Of a DNA stretch of 64,000 nucleotides, positions 27,128-35,511 are shown piece after piece. The DNA is from Sporolactobacillus shoreae (GTDB lineage Bacteria > Bacillota > Bacilli > Bacillales > Sporolactobacillaceae). The position numbers and the translations under genes are program-made. The stretch spans positions 62,001-126,000 of the forward strand of contig NZ_SRJD01000005.1 in assembly GCF_004684935.1 (NCBI RefSeq), written 5' to 3'. Each line of letters opens with the position of its first letter. Position 1 is the first letter of the stretch. Below the pieces are notes generated by a model. The model searched no databases. It worked only from the letters and a program-made list of their open reading frames with translations, and was not told where the DNA came from.

Positions 27128-27210
27128 GATCACTCCCGTAGTTTTTTTTGTAAGGCAGAGGAGGGTTTCGAACTCTGCCAAAATTGCAACCTCTTGATTA
27201 TAGAAGTTGC
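27128..27210 (-). promoter_or_regulatory. Structured leader of the que operon, candidate preQ1 riboswitch
   Basis: On the minus strand an 8-bp stem GCAACTTC/GAGGTTGC is followed by a second stem GGCAGAG/CTCTGCC whose loop reads TTCGAAACCCTC, then an A-rich tail (ACAAAAAAAACTA) running into the GGGAG ribosome site. Hairpin plus A-rich tail ending CTA at the ribosome site is the layout of preQ1-I riboswitches. The loop lacks an obvious TAG partner for the CTA, so the pseudoknot is not proven. CTCC in the loop could pair with the ribosome site. Confidence 0.42.
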
Positions 27211-27378
27211 GCGACTCATTGACAAGGGTCGCTTTGAGCGGTACTCAAATTTTAGCTGGTCTCTTGTGGCCATTTTATACCACTCTTAGAAACTCAAAGC
27301 GGACGAAGAACATATCAACAAAAAGATTCAATTACACACAAAAGCTCTCAACTCGAGATACGATCCCATGGGGAACAA

Positions 27379-27422
27379 TTCTAACACGTTCAATGTATAA
27401 TAATGGTTAGAATGTGTTAGAA
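27379..27422. promoter_or_regulatory. Inverted repeat around a -10-like box, no gene attached
   Basis: The gene-free stretch 27211-27497 contains TTCTAACAC (27379-27387) and its exact inverse GTGTTAGAA (27414-27422), with TATAAT at 27396-27401 between them. A GGAGG follows at about 27430, but no start codon comes after it on the plus strand; GGAGGAA and TTCCTCC form a further hairpin there. It looks like an operator and ribosome site left behind by a lost gene. Confidence 0.4.
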
Positions 27423-27497
27423 AAGATTGGAGGAATTCAAATATAGTTCCTCCCACCTCTCTTATTATTGAAGTGAATCAAACGATAACAGTAGCAC

Positions 27498-27827
27498 TTA
27501 TTTGTCGAAAAAGTACGCTCTTTCCACTTTGCAGACGCGGACGCTGTATGCTGAATACCAGTTGCTTCGGCCATTTTTCTGAGCCATTCGGTGATCGGTA
27601 TTTTCCTTCCACAGTTTGATTGACTCCAAAGTGTCCCAGTAGGAGACAGTGATTCCGAACCCTTCGTTATCCCGTGTACTCTCAACCCCCAGAAATCCTT
27701 TTTGTACAGAAGCCAGCTGATCCATCAAGTCAGCTGTTTCACTGTAACTTTTATTATCTTCTTCTGTTCTTCGGGATGTAAAAATAACGGCATAATATGG
27801 TGGTTCAGGAGTTTTTGCAATCGGCAC
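27498..27827 (-). CDS. Antibiotic-biosynthesis-monooxygenase-fold (ABM) protein
   Basis: A 109-residue dimeric alpha-beta ferredoxin-like protein from a GTG at 27827 with GGAGGTG five bases upstream; upstream in-frame starts have no ribosome site. The segments YYAVIFTSRR, LASVQKGFLGVESTRD and GFGITVSYWDTLESIKLWKENTDH are typical of the YqjZ/ABM group. These act as small quinol or polyketide monooxygenases or have unknown roles. Five 20-bp tandem repeats lie about 105-200 bases upstream, so expression is probably regulated. The same repeat precedes an electrophile-stress SDR gene at 56.6 kb. Confidence 0.75.
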   Translation of the reverse strand: MPIAKTPEPPYYAVIFTSRRTEEDNKSYSETADLMDQLASVQKGFLGVESTRDNEGFGITVSYWDTLESIKLWKENTDHRMAQKNGRSNWYSAYSVRVCKVERAYFFDK

Positions 27828-27932
27828 GTTCCCACCTCCATATAGTTCAGTACGCATCCGCAGGCTCATTACCAGAATTGCCAACAGACAATTATGCGTT
27901 ATGAAATAAAATAAGCTTGATCAGTAAAAAAA

Positions 27933-28032
27933 TATCAGAACTCGGCCAATTTTATCAGAACTCAGTAAAATATATCAGAACTCAGGCAGATTTATCAGAA
28001 CTCAGTAAAATATATCAGAACTCCACTAATTT
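27933..28032. repeat. Five tandem 20-bp repeats (core TATCAGAACTC)
   Basis: The 11-base core TATCAGAACTC starts at 27933, 27953, 27973, 27993 and 28013, an exact 20-bp period. Units two and four are identical (TATCAGAACTCAGTAAAATA); units one, three and five differ only in the 9-base tail. The array lies between the panE stop and the ABM gene, upstream of the latter. A two-turn period on one face of the helix is typical of cooperative regulator binding. Two further copies with the same period occur at 56683. Confidence 0.9.
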
Positions 28033-28045
28033 CATTGATTATTTT

Positions 28046-28960
28046 CTAAACCATTTTCTCGTACACTTTCAGATTCTGATAAACAACTTTCAATAGCGGC
28101 GCATCTACATGAAATTGATCAGCGAGCTGCAATAGATAGCCCTGCAGGTGATCCCCTTCGATGGAGGAGCCCTTTTCCATATCCCGCTGCATCGACGATT
28201 TCATATCATAGCCAATCTGATCAATCGTTTTCATATGCTGATCAACGATGTTGTTCTGAATCGGGGCACCAGCTGCTCTCATAATCTGAGCGCCTTCTTC
28301 AAACATCTGCCGGATAAAGTTCCGCCCGCCTTCGCTTTCACGAATCGGTCCGATCGGGGCGCGCATTAGTGTTGTCACACCTGACAGAACGGTAATAAAT
28401 AAATATTTATGCCACAAATCCTGTTCGATATGATCACTCAGAACAAAATCCGCTTTTGTGCCGCTGAACGCATCGGCGATCTCACGGATCCGCTTGGTAT
28501 CCGGATGTTCCAACTCACCATAGACGAGCCGGTCTGCCGGGCTTGTCTGGATCACATCTCCTGTTTCATTTAATGTTGTTTCAATGAAGCATAATCCCCC
28601 AATGACTTTGTCGCCGTCAAATGCCTGCTTTAATTGAGACACATGGGCGATACCGTTCAGCAGCGGTAAAATCACTGTTTCCCCGCCGACAAAAGGTTGC
28701 AGATCCTCGATTGCTTCTTCCAGATGATAGGATTTTGTCGAAAATAAAACCAAATCAAATGGGCCCGCAACGTCCGTTTTCGTCACTAATTTTGGCGTGC
28801 ACGTAAAATCTCCATTTACGCTGCGGATGATCAGGCCATTCTTCTCAAGCTGCTGCTTGCGCTTGCTGCGGACGAGAAAAGTGACATCTTCCCCTTTCTC
28901 CACTAAGCGGCCGCCAAAATAGCCGCCGATTCCGCCGGCTCCTAAAACCAGAATACGCAT
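28046..28960 (-). CDS. panE: 2-dehydropantoate 2-reductase (PanE-like)
   Basis: Reduces ketopantoate to pantoate with NADPH for pantothenate and CoA synthesis. In 304 residues the Rossmann motif GAGGIGGYFGGRL opens the protein. The catalytic lysine region DHIEQDLWHKYLFITVLSG and the substrate segment KSSMQRDMEKGSSIEGDHLQGY (S-S-M-Q-R-D and I-E) match PanE/ApbA. Bacilli often carry several paralogues, some acting on other 2-oxo acids, so panE is likely but not certain. It is monocistronic. Confidence 0.87.
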   Translation of the reverse strand: MRILVLGAGGIGGYFGGRLVEKGEDVTFLVRSKRKQQLEKNGLIIRSVNGDFTCTPKLVTKTDVAGPFDLVLFSTKSYHLEEAIEDLQPFVGGETVILPLLNGIAHVSQLKQAFDGDKVIGGLCFIETTLNETGDVIQTSPADRLVYGELEHPDTKRIREIADAFSGTKADFVLSDHIEQDLWHKYLFITVLSGVTTLMRAPIGPIRESEGGRNFIRQMFEEGAQIMRAAGAPIQNNIVDQHMKTIDQIGYDMKSSMQRDMEKGSSIEGDHLQGYLLQLADQFHVDAPLLKVVYQNLKVYEKMV

Positions 28961-29037
28961 AGTAACCTCCCGTTTCCAAAAACGATTTTTTTAATTGTAA
29001 CATAACTATGTCGCCGGCATCCTTTTCGAAAGCTCGA

Positions 29038-30078
29038 TCACTCCTTCACCCTTTTAGGCAGACTGACTGTAAAGGTACTTCCTTCACCTGATTTACTTCT
29101 CACCGTAATGTTTCCACCCAATTTTTCGGCAATCTCCAGTGAGATAAAAAGTCCCAGACCCGTTCCGCCATATTTCTGATTACGTGATTTTTCGACGCGA
29201 TAAAACCGTTCAAAGATATGCTTCTGCTCTTTCTCTGGTACACCTACCCCAAAGTCCTGAACGGAAATCTGAATGAAATGATCATTCTCTTTTTCCTGAA
29301 TCTTAATCGGCGTGCCTGGATCAGAATATTTCAAGGCGTTCGCGATTATATTGTGCAGGATCCGGTTCATACCTTCTTCATCCGTGTATATGAAGGGTGT
29401 TTTACCCTTTAATTCGATCTGAATATCCCGTTTCTCCGTCTTAATCTGAACTTGGAAACTGTTCAATGCGGCGACCAGAATCTTATCGATCCAGACCTTT
29501 CTAACCACGGGTTTATGTTTTTTATTCTCCTGAGTGGTAGTTACCTCAAGCAGTTCATCCGTCAGCTGGCTCAGGCGCATCGCTTGATTTTGAATCGACT
29601 CCAGATAAACCGGTCTCTCTTCATCATCGACCATGCCGTCTAATATCGCTTCAATTTGAGAACGTATGGAAGTTACCGGCGTTTTAATATCATGGGATAA
29701 TTGGGCAATCATCGTTTTTTTTTCGTCTTCTGATTTCCTGATTTGATTAAAAGATTCTTCCAACCGCTCCGTCATATGATTGAAGTCTTCCGCCAGTTCT
29801 GCCAATTCCTTCGGCGAGCGGATGTCCCTTATTTTTTCAAAATGGCCCTGGGCCAGCTTACGGCTTTGCCTGCTTAATTTTCTGATTGAGCGCAAAGCGG
29901 GCAGAAACAGCAGATAACTTAAAATGAACGCGAACGTGCAGGCGATAACCATAATTAACGTGACGATATAAGCGATGCCCTGCTGAAAGAGCATATATTT
30001 TACACTGAAAAAGACAATAACAATGACCAATGACAGGGCGAATCCGTAAGACAAAAGAATTAAACTGCGCAGTTTCAC
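29038..30078 (-). CDS. Two-component sensor histidine kinase
   Basis: A membrane sensor kinase of 346 residues. Two spans (about 5-27 and 36-60) enclose almost no extracellular loop, so it probably senses the membrane or a partner protein. A HAMP domain (61-113) leads to HisKA with the phospho-acceptor His129 in AQLSHDIKTPVTSI, and then HATPase_c with IIANALKYSD, DFGVGVPE and GTGLGLFIS. Its start overlaps the response-regulator stop by four bases. Downstream target candidates are the DM13/DoxX genes just upstream of the pair. Confidence 0.93.
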   Translation of the reverse strand: MKLRSLILLSYGFALSLVIVIVFFSVKYMLFQQGIAYIVTLIMVIACTFAFILSYLLFLPALRSIRKLSRQSRKLAQGHFEKIRDIRSPKELAELAEDFNHMTERLEESFNQIRKSEDEKKTMIAQLSHDIKTPVTSIRSQIEAILDGMVDDEERPVYLESIQNQAMRLSQLTDELLEVTTTQENKKHKPVVRKVWIDKILVAALNSFQVQIKTEKRDIQIELKGKTPFIYTDEEGMNRILHNIIANALKYSDPGTPIKIQEKENDHFIQISVQDFGVGVPEKEQKHIFERFYRVEKSRNQKYGGTGLGLFISLEIAEKLGGNITVRSKSGEGSTFTVSLPKRVKE

Positions 30079-30767
30079 GTTCCGTCTCCCTCCAGCTTAT
30101 AGCCGAGACCCCAGACGGTTTTAATCACAGGATGTGGGCTGCCGTCTGACGCGCGCTCTAGTTTTTCACGCAAATGATGGATATGGACGTTCATCGTATT
30201 CGCGTCTTCGTAGTATTCAGCACCCCAGACTTTATCGAAAAGCTCCGATTTTGAGTAGACCCTTTCCTGATCCAGAGCCAGAACCCATAACAAATCGAAT
30301 TCCTTGAGGGTCAAATCAAGCGGAACATCATAAAGCGTGGCTGACCGTTTTTCGTAGTCAATTTTTAAAGCACCCCTGTTAATCGTATGGCCTGCATTTT
30401 TATTCACACGCCGTAAAATATTTTTGACCCTCAAAACAAGTTCCCGGGGACTGAAGGGTTTTGTCACATAATCATCCGCACCCAGTGTTAACGAATAAAG
30501 TCGGTCCTGCTCCTGTGTTTTCGCACTGATGAACAGGAACGGAATTTCTTTGCCTGAGTCAATGATCTGCAGAATAAAATCATATCCATCTACTTCAGGC
30601 ATCATAATGTCTGTCACAATTAAATGGACTGAACGATGCCGGCAGATTTCAAGAGCTTCACCGCCATTCGAGGCGGTCAGCACTTTAAAATTTTCTTTTT
30701 CCAGATAGCGCTTCGCCACGTCAACAATCGTCGGCTCGTCATCGACAATAAGGATCGTTTCAGGCAT
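30075..30767 (-). CDS. OmpR/PhoB-family response regulator
   Basis: Receiver domain with acidic pocket DD (9-10), phospho-acceptor Asp53 in IVTDIMMPEVDGY and the switch Lys in GADDYVTKPFSP, then an OmpR-type winged helix (DLTLKEFDLLWVLALDQ to MNVHIHHLREKLE). I use the ATG at 30767, five bases after GAGGTGG, rather than the GTG three codons earlier. It is co-transcribed with the kinase. Such regulators bind tandem direct repeats; one fitting pair lies before the DM13 gene (32161-32178). Confidence 0.93.
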   Translation of the reverse strand: MPETILIVDDEPTIVDVAKRYLEKENFKVLTASNGGEALEICRHRSVHLIVTDIMMPEVDGYDFILQIIDSGKEIPFLFISAKTQEQDRLYSLTLGADDYVTKPFSPRELVLRVKNILRRVNKNAGHTINRGALKIDYEKRSATLYDVPLDLTLKEFDLLWVLALDQERVYSKSELFDKVWGAEYYEDANTMNVHIHHLREKLERASDGSPHPVIKTVWGLGYKLEGDGT

Positions 30768-30863
30768 TGATTCCACCTCTTTTCACTAAGATAACCGGGA
30801 TGATCCATGGATTCAAGTCATAACAGACCCATTCCGGTAAAATGGGCCTGTTCCTATAAAAAC

Positions 30864-31334
30864 TTACACTGAGGGATTACTTTCGCTTTTTCTTCTCATA
30901 CGGTCCTTCAGATAAAAGTAAAGGTTCGCTAAACTGAAATGGGAGGCCTGTCTGATCGCTATCAGGAGAATTACGGCCACCAGCAATTGCAAGGGGTAAA
31001 TATAAATCATATTGGCCAACCAGTAGTTAATGTTCATGAAGATCGCACCCGATAGGGCTGGCAGAGTAAGGATCCCCGTAATTAATCCTGCGCCGGCCAA
31101 AATCTCCCCCCAGGGAATCAGCAAATTGAACAGTGCTGTATTGGGTTCAACAAAATGCACCATAAAGACTTTATACCAATCCGGGGTCACCGTATTGCTC
31201 GTGACAGCTTGAGTCAAGCCGGACATTGTAAAATGTGCCTGGACTTTGAAAATGCCTTCATGCAGCCAGCTGATTCCAAGACCCACTCTGATCAGTGAAA
31301 AGAGAACATGGTTTGTCAGCGTTCGGATTTTCAT
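30864..31334 (-). CDS. DoxX-family membrane protein
   Basis: 156 residues with four hydrophobic spans and the DoxX-type start LIRVGLGISWLHEGIFKVQAHF and a later WGEILAGAGLITGILT. DoxX proteins are small membrane subunits tied to quinone-linked oxidation or envelope redox balance. The start overlaps the DM13 lipoprotein stop by four bases, so the two act together. A weak hairpin (30821-30853) follows the gene, before the two-component genes. Confidence 0.83.
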   Translation of the reverse strand: MKIRTLTNHVLFSLIRVGLGISWLHEGIFKVQAHFTMSGLTQAVTSNTVTPDWYKVFMVHFVEPNTALFNLLIPWGEILAGAGLITGILTLPALSGAIFMNINYWLANMIYIYPLQLLVAVILLIAIRQASHFSLANLYFYLKDRMRRKSESNPSV

Positions 31335-32089
31335 GACGGATCCATCATCAGTTTGGCTTCACCGAATGTGACATGGGCTTTGTTGCAGTAGATGACCACC
31401 ATATTGTATATCGTGGGATCAATGCCGCTTAGAGAGAAGCTCTGTTCCATTTTTTTCAAATCAATTTTGGCAATCTGTTTGCCGGTCGATAGGTCTCCGT
31501 CCTTAGTCAGGTACACATGAAGGTCGGGGCCTTCATCAGTTTTGAAGTTCGATAACGTTAACATGGTGTTTGTGACGGTAGCTGTTCCGCTAACCATCTT
31601 TTGGTTGGTGCCTTTAAACGAACCGGAAAAGCTCATGCCGGGATCCATGATCTTTGCTTCGCCAAATGCGACGTGCGCTTTGTTGCAGTAGATGACCACT
31701 GTATTGTACATCGCAGGATCCACGCCATTCAGTGAGAAGGTTTGATCCATTTTTTTCAAGTCAATTTTTGCGATGGATTGGCCGTTTGTTACATCCCCGT
31801 CTTTAGTCAGATAAACATGAAGGTCAGGGCCTTCGTCTGTTTTAAAGTGGGTCAACATTAATTTGCCGCCCATGACTTTAACCATGCCTGAAACCATTTT
31901 TCCATTTTTTCCACTGAAACTTCCTGATAAAGTGGTCATGGATTGACTCATTGAGGAACTTGTCATTGAATCGGGCGCAGAACTTTGGGTGCTTGAGCCA
32001 TTCATATCAGTATTCCCGCTCCCGCAGGCCGCCAAAACGAAAATCAAAACCAACAGCAGAGAAAGGACACTTAATTTTTTCTTCATCAA
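31331..32089 (-). CDS. Lipoprotein with two tandem DM13 domains
   Basis: 252 residues: a signal peptide with lipobox VLAAC (Cys22), a Ser/Met/Thr-rich linker (about 25-52), then two DM13 domains of about 95 residues each. Each has FKTDEGPDLHVYLTKDGD, the IAKIDLKKM strand, and a conserved cysteine in VVIYCNKAHV.FGEAK. The domains are nearly identical over long stretches, indicating recent internal duplication. DM13 is thought to be a redox-active or electron-transfer domain with its conserved Cys (family proposal). It would be anchored on the outer face of the membrane with the co-transcribed DoxX protein. Confidence 0.88.
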   Translation of the reverse strand: MMKKKLSVLSLLLVLIFVLAACGSGNTDMNGSSTQSSAPDSMTSSSMSQSMTTLSGSFSGKNGKMVSGMVKVMGGKLMLTHFKTDEGPDLHVYLTKDGDVTNGQSIAKIDLKKMDQTFSLNGVDPAMYNTVVIYCNKAHVAFGEAKIMDPGMSFSGSFKGTNQKMVSGTATVTNTMLTLSNFKTDEGPDLHVYLTKDGDLSTGKQIAKIDLKKMEQSFSLSGIDPTIYNMVVIYCNKAHVTFGEAKLMMDPS

Positions 32090-32113
32090 TCAGTCACTCC
32101 TTAAGGTTATTTA

Positions 32114-32131
32114 TTACAGTCCTAACTGTAA
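32114..32131. promoter_or_regulatory. Palindrome in the DM13 promoter
   Basis: Perfect inverted repeat TTACAGT, four bases, ACTGTAA, about 25-42 bases upstream of the DM13 lipoprotein start. It probably overlaps the core promoter and could bind a second, dimeric regulator. Confidence 0.45.
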
Positions 32132-32160
32132 CAAACAGAAGTGATCTGATACTTAGGCAA

Positions 32161-32178
32161 TTCTTAACCGTTTCTTAA
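32161..32178 (-). promoter_or_regulatory. Direct repeat, candidate OmpR-type response-regulator site
   Basis: On the minus strand TTAAGAA occurs twice with an exact 11-bp period (32161-32167 and 32172-32178). One-turn heptamer direct repeats are the hallmark of PhoB/OmpR binding sites. It lies about 72 bases upstream of the DM13/DoxX operon, next to an orphan-target two-component pair. Confidence 0.55.
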
Positions 32179-32204
32179 GCATAAAATAACGTTTAATAAG
32201 CTAT

Positions 32205-33434
32205 TCATAATTCTGTTTTCAGCCGTTCTTTTCTTTTTAAAAGGAACATCAGGCCGGCAGAAAAAAGACCTATACCACCGATAACCAGCCAACCCGAAGA
32301 AATAGAGAAGAGTGTAATGTAATGGCCCATCATCAAAGGCCCTAAAGTATAACCCGCCCCAGTAATTATAGGGATCAGCGCACTCACTCTGCCACGATGG
32401 GACGATGGTGTATAATTGGCAATAAATGTCGGGGAATTAATGGAGATGAGTATTTCGCCTACCGTCATGATGAAGATCGCCAGATAGAAAAATAGCAATG
32501 CGTGAATCAGGCCGAAAAGGCCAAATGCGAGAGCGTAGCAAAGCCCGCCTGCCGCGATCACTCCGATTGGTCGAAGAGATAGGGTTAGTTTGGAAAGAAG
32601 CGGCGTCAGTATTATCACAATAACTCCGTTAAAGCTTGCCAGAGTTCCATACAGTGCGGCTCCATTGCCACCAAACAAACTTGCCATCTGCAGCGGCAGC
32701 GTAAAACCCCACTGCGAATATTCAAACTGAAAGCAAAATAAAATCAGTGCAAAATAGATCAAGATACGTCTTTTTAATAGAACCCGGAACACCGATCCCT
32801 CCATGTCCTGCTCGAGTGTCCGTTCTTCCCCTGAATCGGCAAATTGAAGACGTCCTTTCGTCTCTCCGATAAAAAGAACCACCAACAGCATCGATAGGAT
32901 TGTGGTCAGGCCGTCCACGATAAAAACCAGTGGAAGATTATTCTTGAATAAGATGCCTCCGATAATCGGACCAACCGCGAAGCCAAGATTCCAGCCCATG
33001 TAGCTCAAAGAGTAGGCTGACTTTCGATTTTCCGGAACCGTGATGTCCGCCAGTAACGCGTCATAAGCCGGGTCGCAAACCGAATAGAGAATGGACGATG
33101 CCATCAGTACATAGACCAATCCCATCGATGGTTTCATAAACCCGCAGGCGAGAAGGGCCAGCGCGCCCAGGCTTTGCGAGATCAGAATAATGTTCTTTCT
33201 TCCGATCTGATCAGCCAGTTTACCTCCCAGAATCATACCCGGTGCGTAGCTGATGCCAAGTAAAGTGATAAATAGCCCTGCCGTATCACTTTTCATGCCA
33301 ATCTTCTGTGTCAGGATCAGTACAAGAAGCGGCTGCACAAAACTCCCGACACTGTCGACGAAACGGGACAGAAAAATAATATAGATTTCTTTGGGTAAAC
33401 CGCGATAGACGCTGAAAAAAGACATTTTATTCAC
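32205..33434 (-). CDS. MFS transporter, 12-TMS drug-efflux type
   Basis: 409 residues with 12 predicted spans. Motif A reads [12 protein letters not shown] (about 71-82), and [16 protein letters not shown] resembles motif C of proton antiporters. A hydrophilic cytosolic loop ([20 protein letters not shown]) separates the halves. It ends with a charged KRKERLK tail. It appears monocistronic, with the ECF sigma gene divergent upstream. The substrate is unknown. Confidence 0.85.
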   Translation of the reverse strand: MNKMSFFSVYRGLPKEIYIIFLSRFVDSVGSFVQPLLVLILTQKIGMKSDTAGLFITLLGISYAPGMILGGKLADQIGRKNIILISQSLGALALLACGFMKPSMGLVYVLMASSILYSVCDPAYDALLADITVPENRKSAYSLSYMGWNLGFAVGPIIGGILFKNNLPLVFIVDGLTTILSMLLVVLFIGETKGRLQFADSGEERTLEQDMEGSVFRVLLKRRILIYFALILFCFQFEYSQWGFTLPLQMASLFGGNGAALYGTLASFNGVIVIILTPLLSKLTLSLRPIGVIAAGGLCYALAFGLFGLIHALLFFYLAIFIMTVGEILISINSPTFIANYTPSSHRGRVSALIPIITGAGYTLGPLMMGHYITLFSISSGWLVIGGIGLFSAGLMFLLKRKERLKTEL

Positions 33435-33577
33435 CGTTTCGATGTTAAACTTTGAGAAAAGGTCCCAAACCGTTATTTATTATATCAGAGTATTAGGACA
33501 AGCGATTTCAAAGTAGCATTAAAAAATAAAACAGAAAACCGTTTCTGCCCTTTTATTGTCTAATAGGTATAGAGATT

Positions 33578-34111
33578 ATGAAGAACGCTGGTGAGCCTAT
33601 GCCGGGAAACTATTTTCACCGGAACAAAAAACAAAATGATGAAGCTTTTTCCGAATTAATGGTATCTTACCACAACGAGCTCTATCGCACGGCGTGGCGC
33701 TATTTGAAGAATGAGCATGATGCTCTGGACGCGCTTCAGGAGGTCGGTTATCGGGCCTACAAAAATTTTCATAAAGTCAAAAATCCGCAGTATGTAAAGA
33801 CCTGGATGATCCGAATTATGATTAACTATTGCCTGAACGAAATGAATCGGAGAAAACGGGTTATTCCTGTCGACTCCCTTTCAGAAAAACAGGGGCGTGA
33901 TCAGGACCGCGCCATCAGTCTCGATGTCGAACGTTATGTTCAGAGTCTCGATGAAAAGTATCAGCTGATTATCGTCCTGAAATATTATCATCAGTACACA
34001 CTTTCTGAAATTGCTGAAAACCTGGAGATTCCGATTGGAACAGTGAAAACAAGGTTAAATCACGGCCTCGGATTGCTGAGAAATAAGATGCAGAAGGAGG
34101 AGGGAAAATGA
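33578..34111 (+). CDS. ECF-type RNA polymerase sigma factor
   Basis: 177 residues with sigma region 2 (ELYRTAWRYLKNEHDALDALQEVGYRAY and TWMIRIMINYCLNEMNRRKR) and region 4 (IIVLKYYHQYTLSEIAENLEIPIGTVKTRL). The group resembles Bacillus SigV/SigY-like factors for envelope or peptide stress. The ATG at 33578 is taken; an ATG at 33599 (MPGNYF) with GGTGAG close by may be the real start. It overlaps the anti-sigma gene by four bases, the normal arrangement for an ECF module. Confidence 0.92.
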   Translation: MKNAGEPMPGNYFHRNKKQNDEAFSELMVSYHNELYRTAWRYLKNEHDALDALQEVGYRAYKNFHKVKNPQYVKTWMIRIMINYCLNEMNRRKRVIPVDSLSEKQGRDQDRAISLDVERYVQSLDEKYQLIIVLKYYHQYTLSEIAENLEIPIGTVKTRLNHGLGLLRNKMQKEEGK

Positions 34112-35445
34112 TGCCTGATTTTGAAAAAGAGATGGAACGGTTCAGCAAAGCGTTTGACCATACCCCGGAGTCCGAACACTCAGAACAAGCGATCACTCTC
34201 GGTATCGAGCGTGCCCGAAGCAAGGCCAAAAGAAACCGCCGGATGCTGCAGGTCGCTACGGTCGCGGCCGCCGTCATTTTATTGTTTTTCTCTTCAGTAA
34301 AAATATCGCCTGCCTTCGCGGCTTATGTGGCTAAACTTCCTGGCCTGAATCAAATCGTCTTTCTGATCAACGGGGATCGCGGACTTAAGGATGCGGTTAA
34401 CCACCACGCCCTGCAGCAGCTGAATTTATCCGAAACAAAAGGGCGCACCACCTTCACTATTAACAGTATGATTGCCGATCAGAATCAGATGATTCTCTTC
34501 TACACAATCAGGAATCCAGGAAAGAACGGAATATTTGCTATGAGTAAGATCGATGTGAAAAATACTTCAGGCGAATCAGTCATGGGCCATGCGGGTTTAG
34601 ATTCTGATGCTCCGACCAAAAAGAATTCTGTCGTGCACCAGCGTCTGACGATCTCTTTCAAGAATAATAAACTGACTGATCCGCTTTATCTGTCAATCAG
34701 ACGGAATGCTGTTTCCTGGCGCTTTACGATTCCCTTTGACATTAAAAAGTTTGAGCGTATGAAAAAAAGCTACCCCATCCATCAAACCGCTGTCCTGCAG
34801 GGGCAAAAGATCAATTTTGAATCGATGACGATTTATCCGACAAGAATCGCTATCCGGGTCAAATATGATCCGAACAACACAAAAAAGATCACCGCTTTGG
34901 ATGACCTGAGGATTGTTGACGGAAACGGGCACCAATGGAAGCCTATTGTTAATGGCCTGGAATCGTCCGAGATTAACAGTAACGAGCAAATCCTGTATTT
35001 TCAAAGCAATTACTTTTCAGAACCGAAATCGCTCTATTTAATGATGACACATGCACGGGCCATTGATAAAAACATGCGGAATGTCGTTGTTGATCCGGTT
35101 AAGAAAAAGCTGATGAAGAAACCGAAAGATGGCTGGCTGACGCTGAAGTCCATTCAAACAGTCAAAGATCGTATGGATGAAACACGCAAAGATCAGATCG
35201 TCACACTCTCTCTGCGCTGGCCGAAAAGAGATGCCAACATAGGTTATCAGATCTTTGCCTCCACTTTTACCGATCAGACTGGAAAAACGTTCACACTCCG
35301 TGGCATGGGAACAGCAATGATTGGTGACACGCGGAATGATTTGCAGCTGATTATTGCTGACAGAAAATATAAAGGGCCACTGACCTTCAAGATCATTGAT
35401 TACCCATCTAGGATTTACGGCAATGTCCGGATCAAAATAAAATAA
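34108..35445 (+). CDS. DUF4179-type membrane anti-sigma factor
   Basis: A 445-residue single-span protein. About 60 cytosolic residues (PDFEKEMERFSKAFD...) contact the sigma factor. One membrane span (VATVAAAVILLFFSSVKI) then leads to a large extracellular domain with the DUF4179 hallmark PAFAAYVAKLPGLNQIVFLINGDRGLKDAV. Further beta-rich domains continue to the C-terminus. Such proteins hold the partner ECF sigma inactive until an envelope signal releases it (family knowledge). The four-base overlap shows translational coupling. Confidence 0.88.
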   Translation: MMPDFEKEMERFSKAFDHTPESEHSEQAITLGIERARSKAKRNRRMLQVATVAAAVILLFFSSVKISPAFAAYVAKLPGLNQIVFLINGDRGLKDAVNHHALQQLNLSETKGRTTFTINSMIADQNQMILFYTIRNPGKNGIFAMSKIDVKNTSGESVMGHAGLDSDAPTKKNSVVHQRLTISFKNNKLTDPLYLSIRRNAVSWRFTIPFDIKKFERMKKSYPIHQTAVLQGQKINFESMTIYPTRIAIRVKYDPNNTKKITALDDLRIVDGNGHQWKPIVNGLESSEINSNEQILYFQSNYFSEPKSLYLMMTHARAIDKNMRNVVVDPVKKKLMKKPKDGWLTLKSIQTVKDRMDETRKDQIVTLSLRWPKRDANIGYQIFASTFTDQTGKTFTLRGMGTAMIGDTRNDLQLIIADRKYKGPLTFKIIDYPSRIYGNVRIKIK

Positions 35446-35450
35446 TCTTA

Positions 35451-35496
35451 AAACAGTCTACCTGGAGTGCCATCAGAACACTCAGGTAGACTGTTT
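35451..35496. terminator. Bidirectional terminator
   Basis: A 14-bp arm AAACAGTCTACCTG and its exact inverse CAGGTAGACTGTTT, with an inner AGTG/CACT extension. It lies between the convergent anti-sigma and yczE-like genes and serves both. Confidence 0.88.
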
Positions 35497-35511
35497 GTTT
35501 AGCGTCACGGT

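Noticed and set aside
27150-27180. tRNA 3' half, because of the GTTCGAAACC T-loop-like sequence and a 7-base stem
   Set aside because: The five bases on each side of the loop do not pair as a T-stem, there is no D or anticodon arm, and no CCA end follows. Read as a leader hairpin it pairs well.
27933-28032. Possible CRISPR array at the 20-bp repeats
   Set aside because: Repeats are only 11 bases with 9-base intervals, two intervals are identical, and no cas gene is nearby. It fits a regulator-binding array instead.
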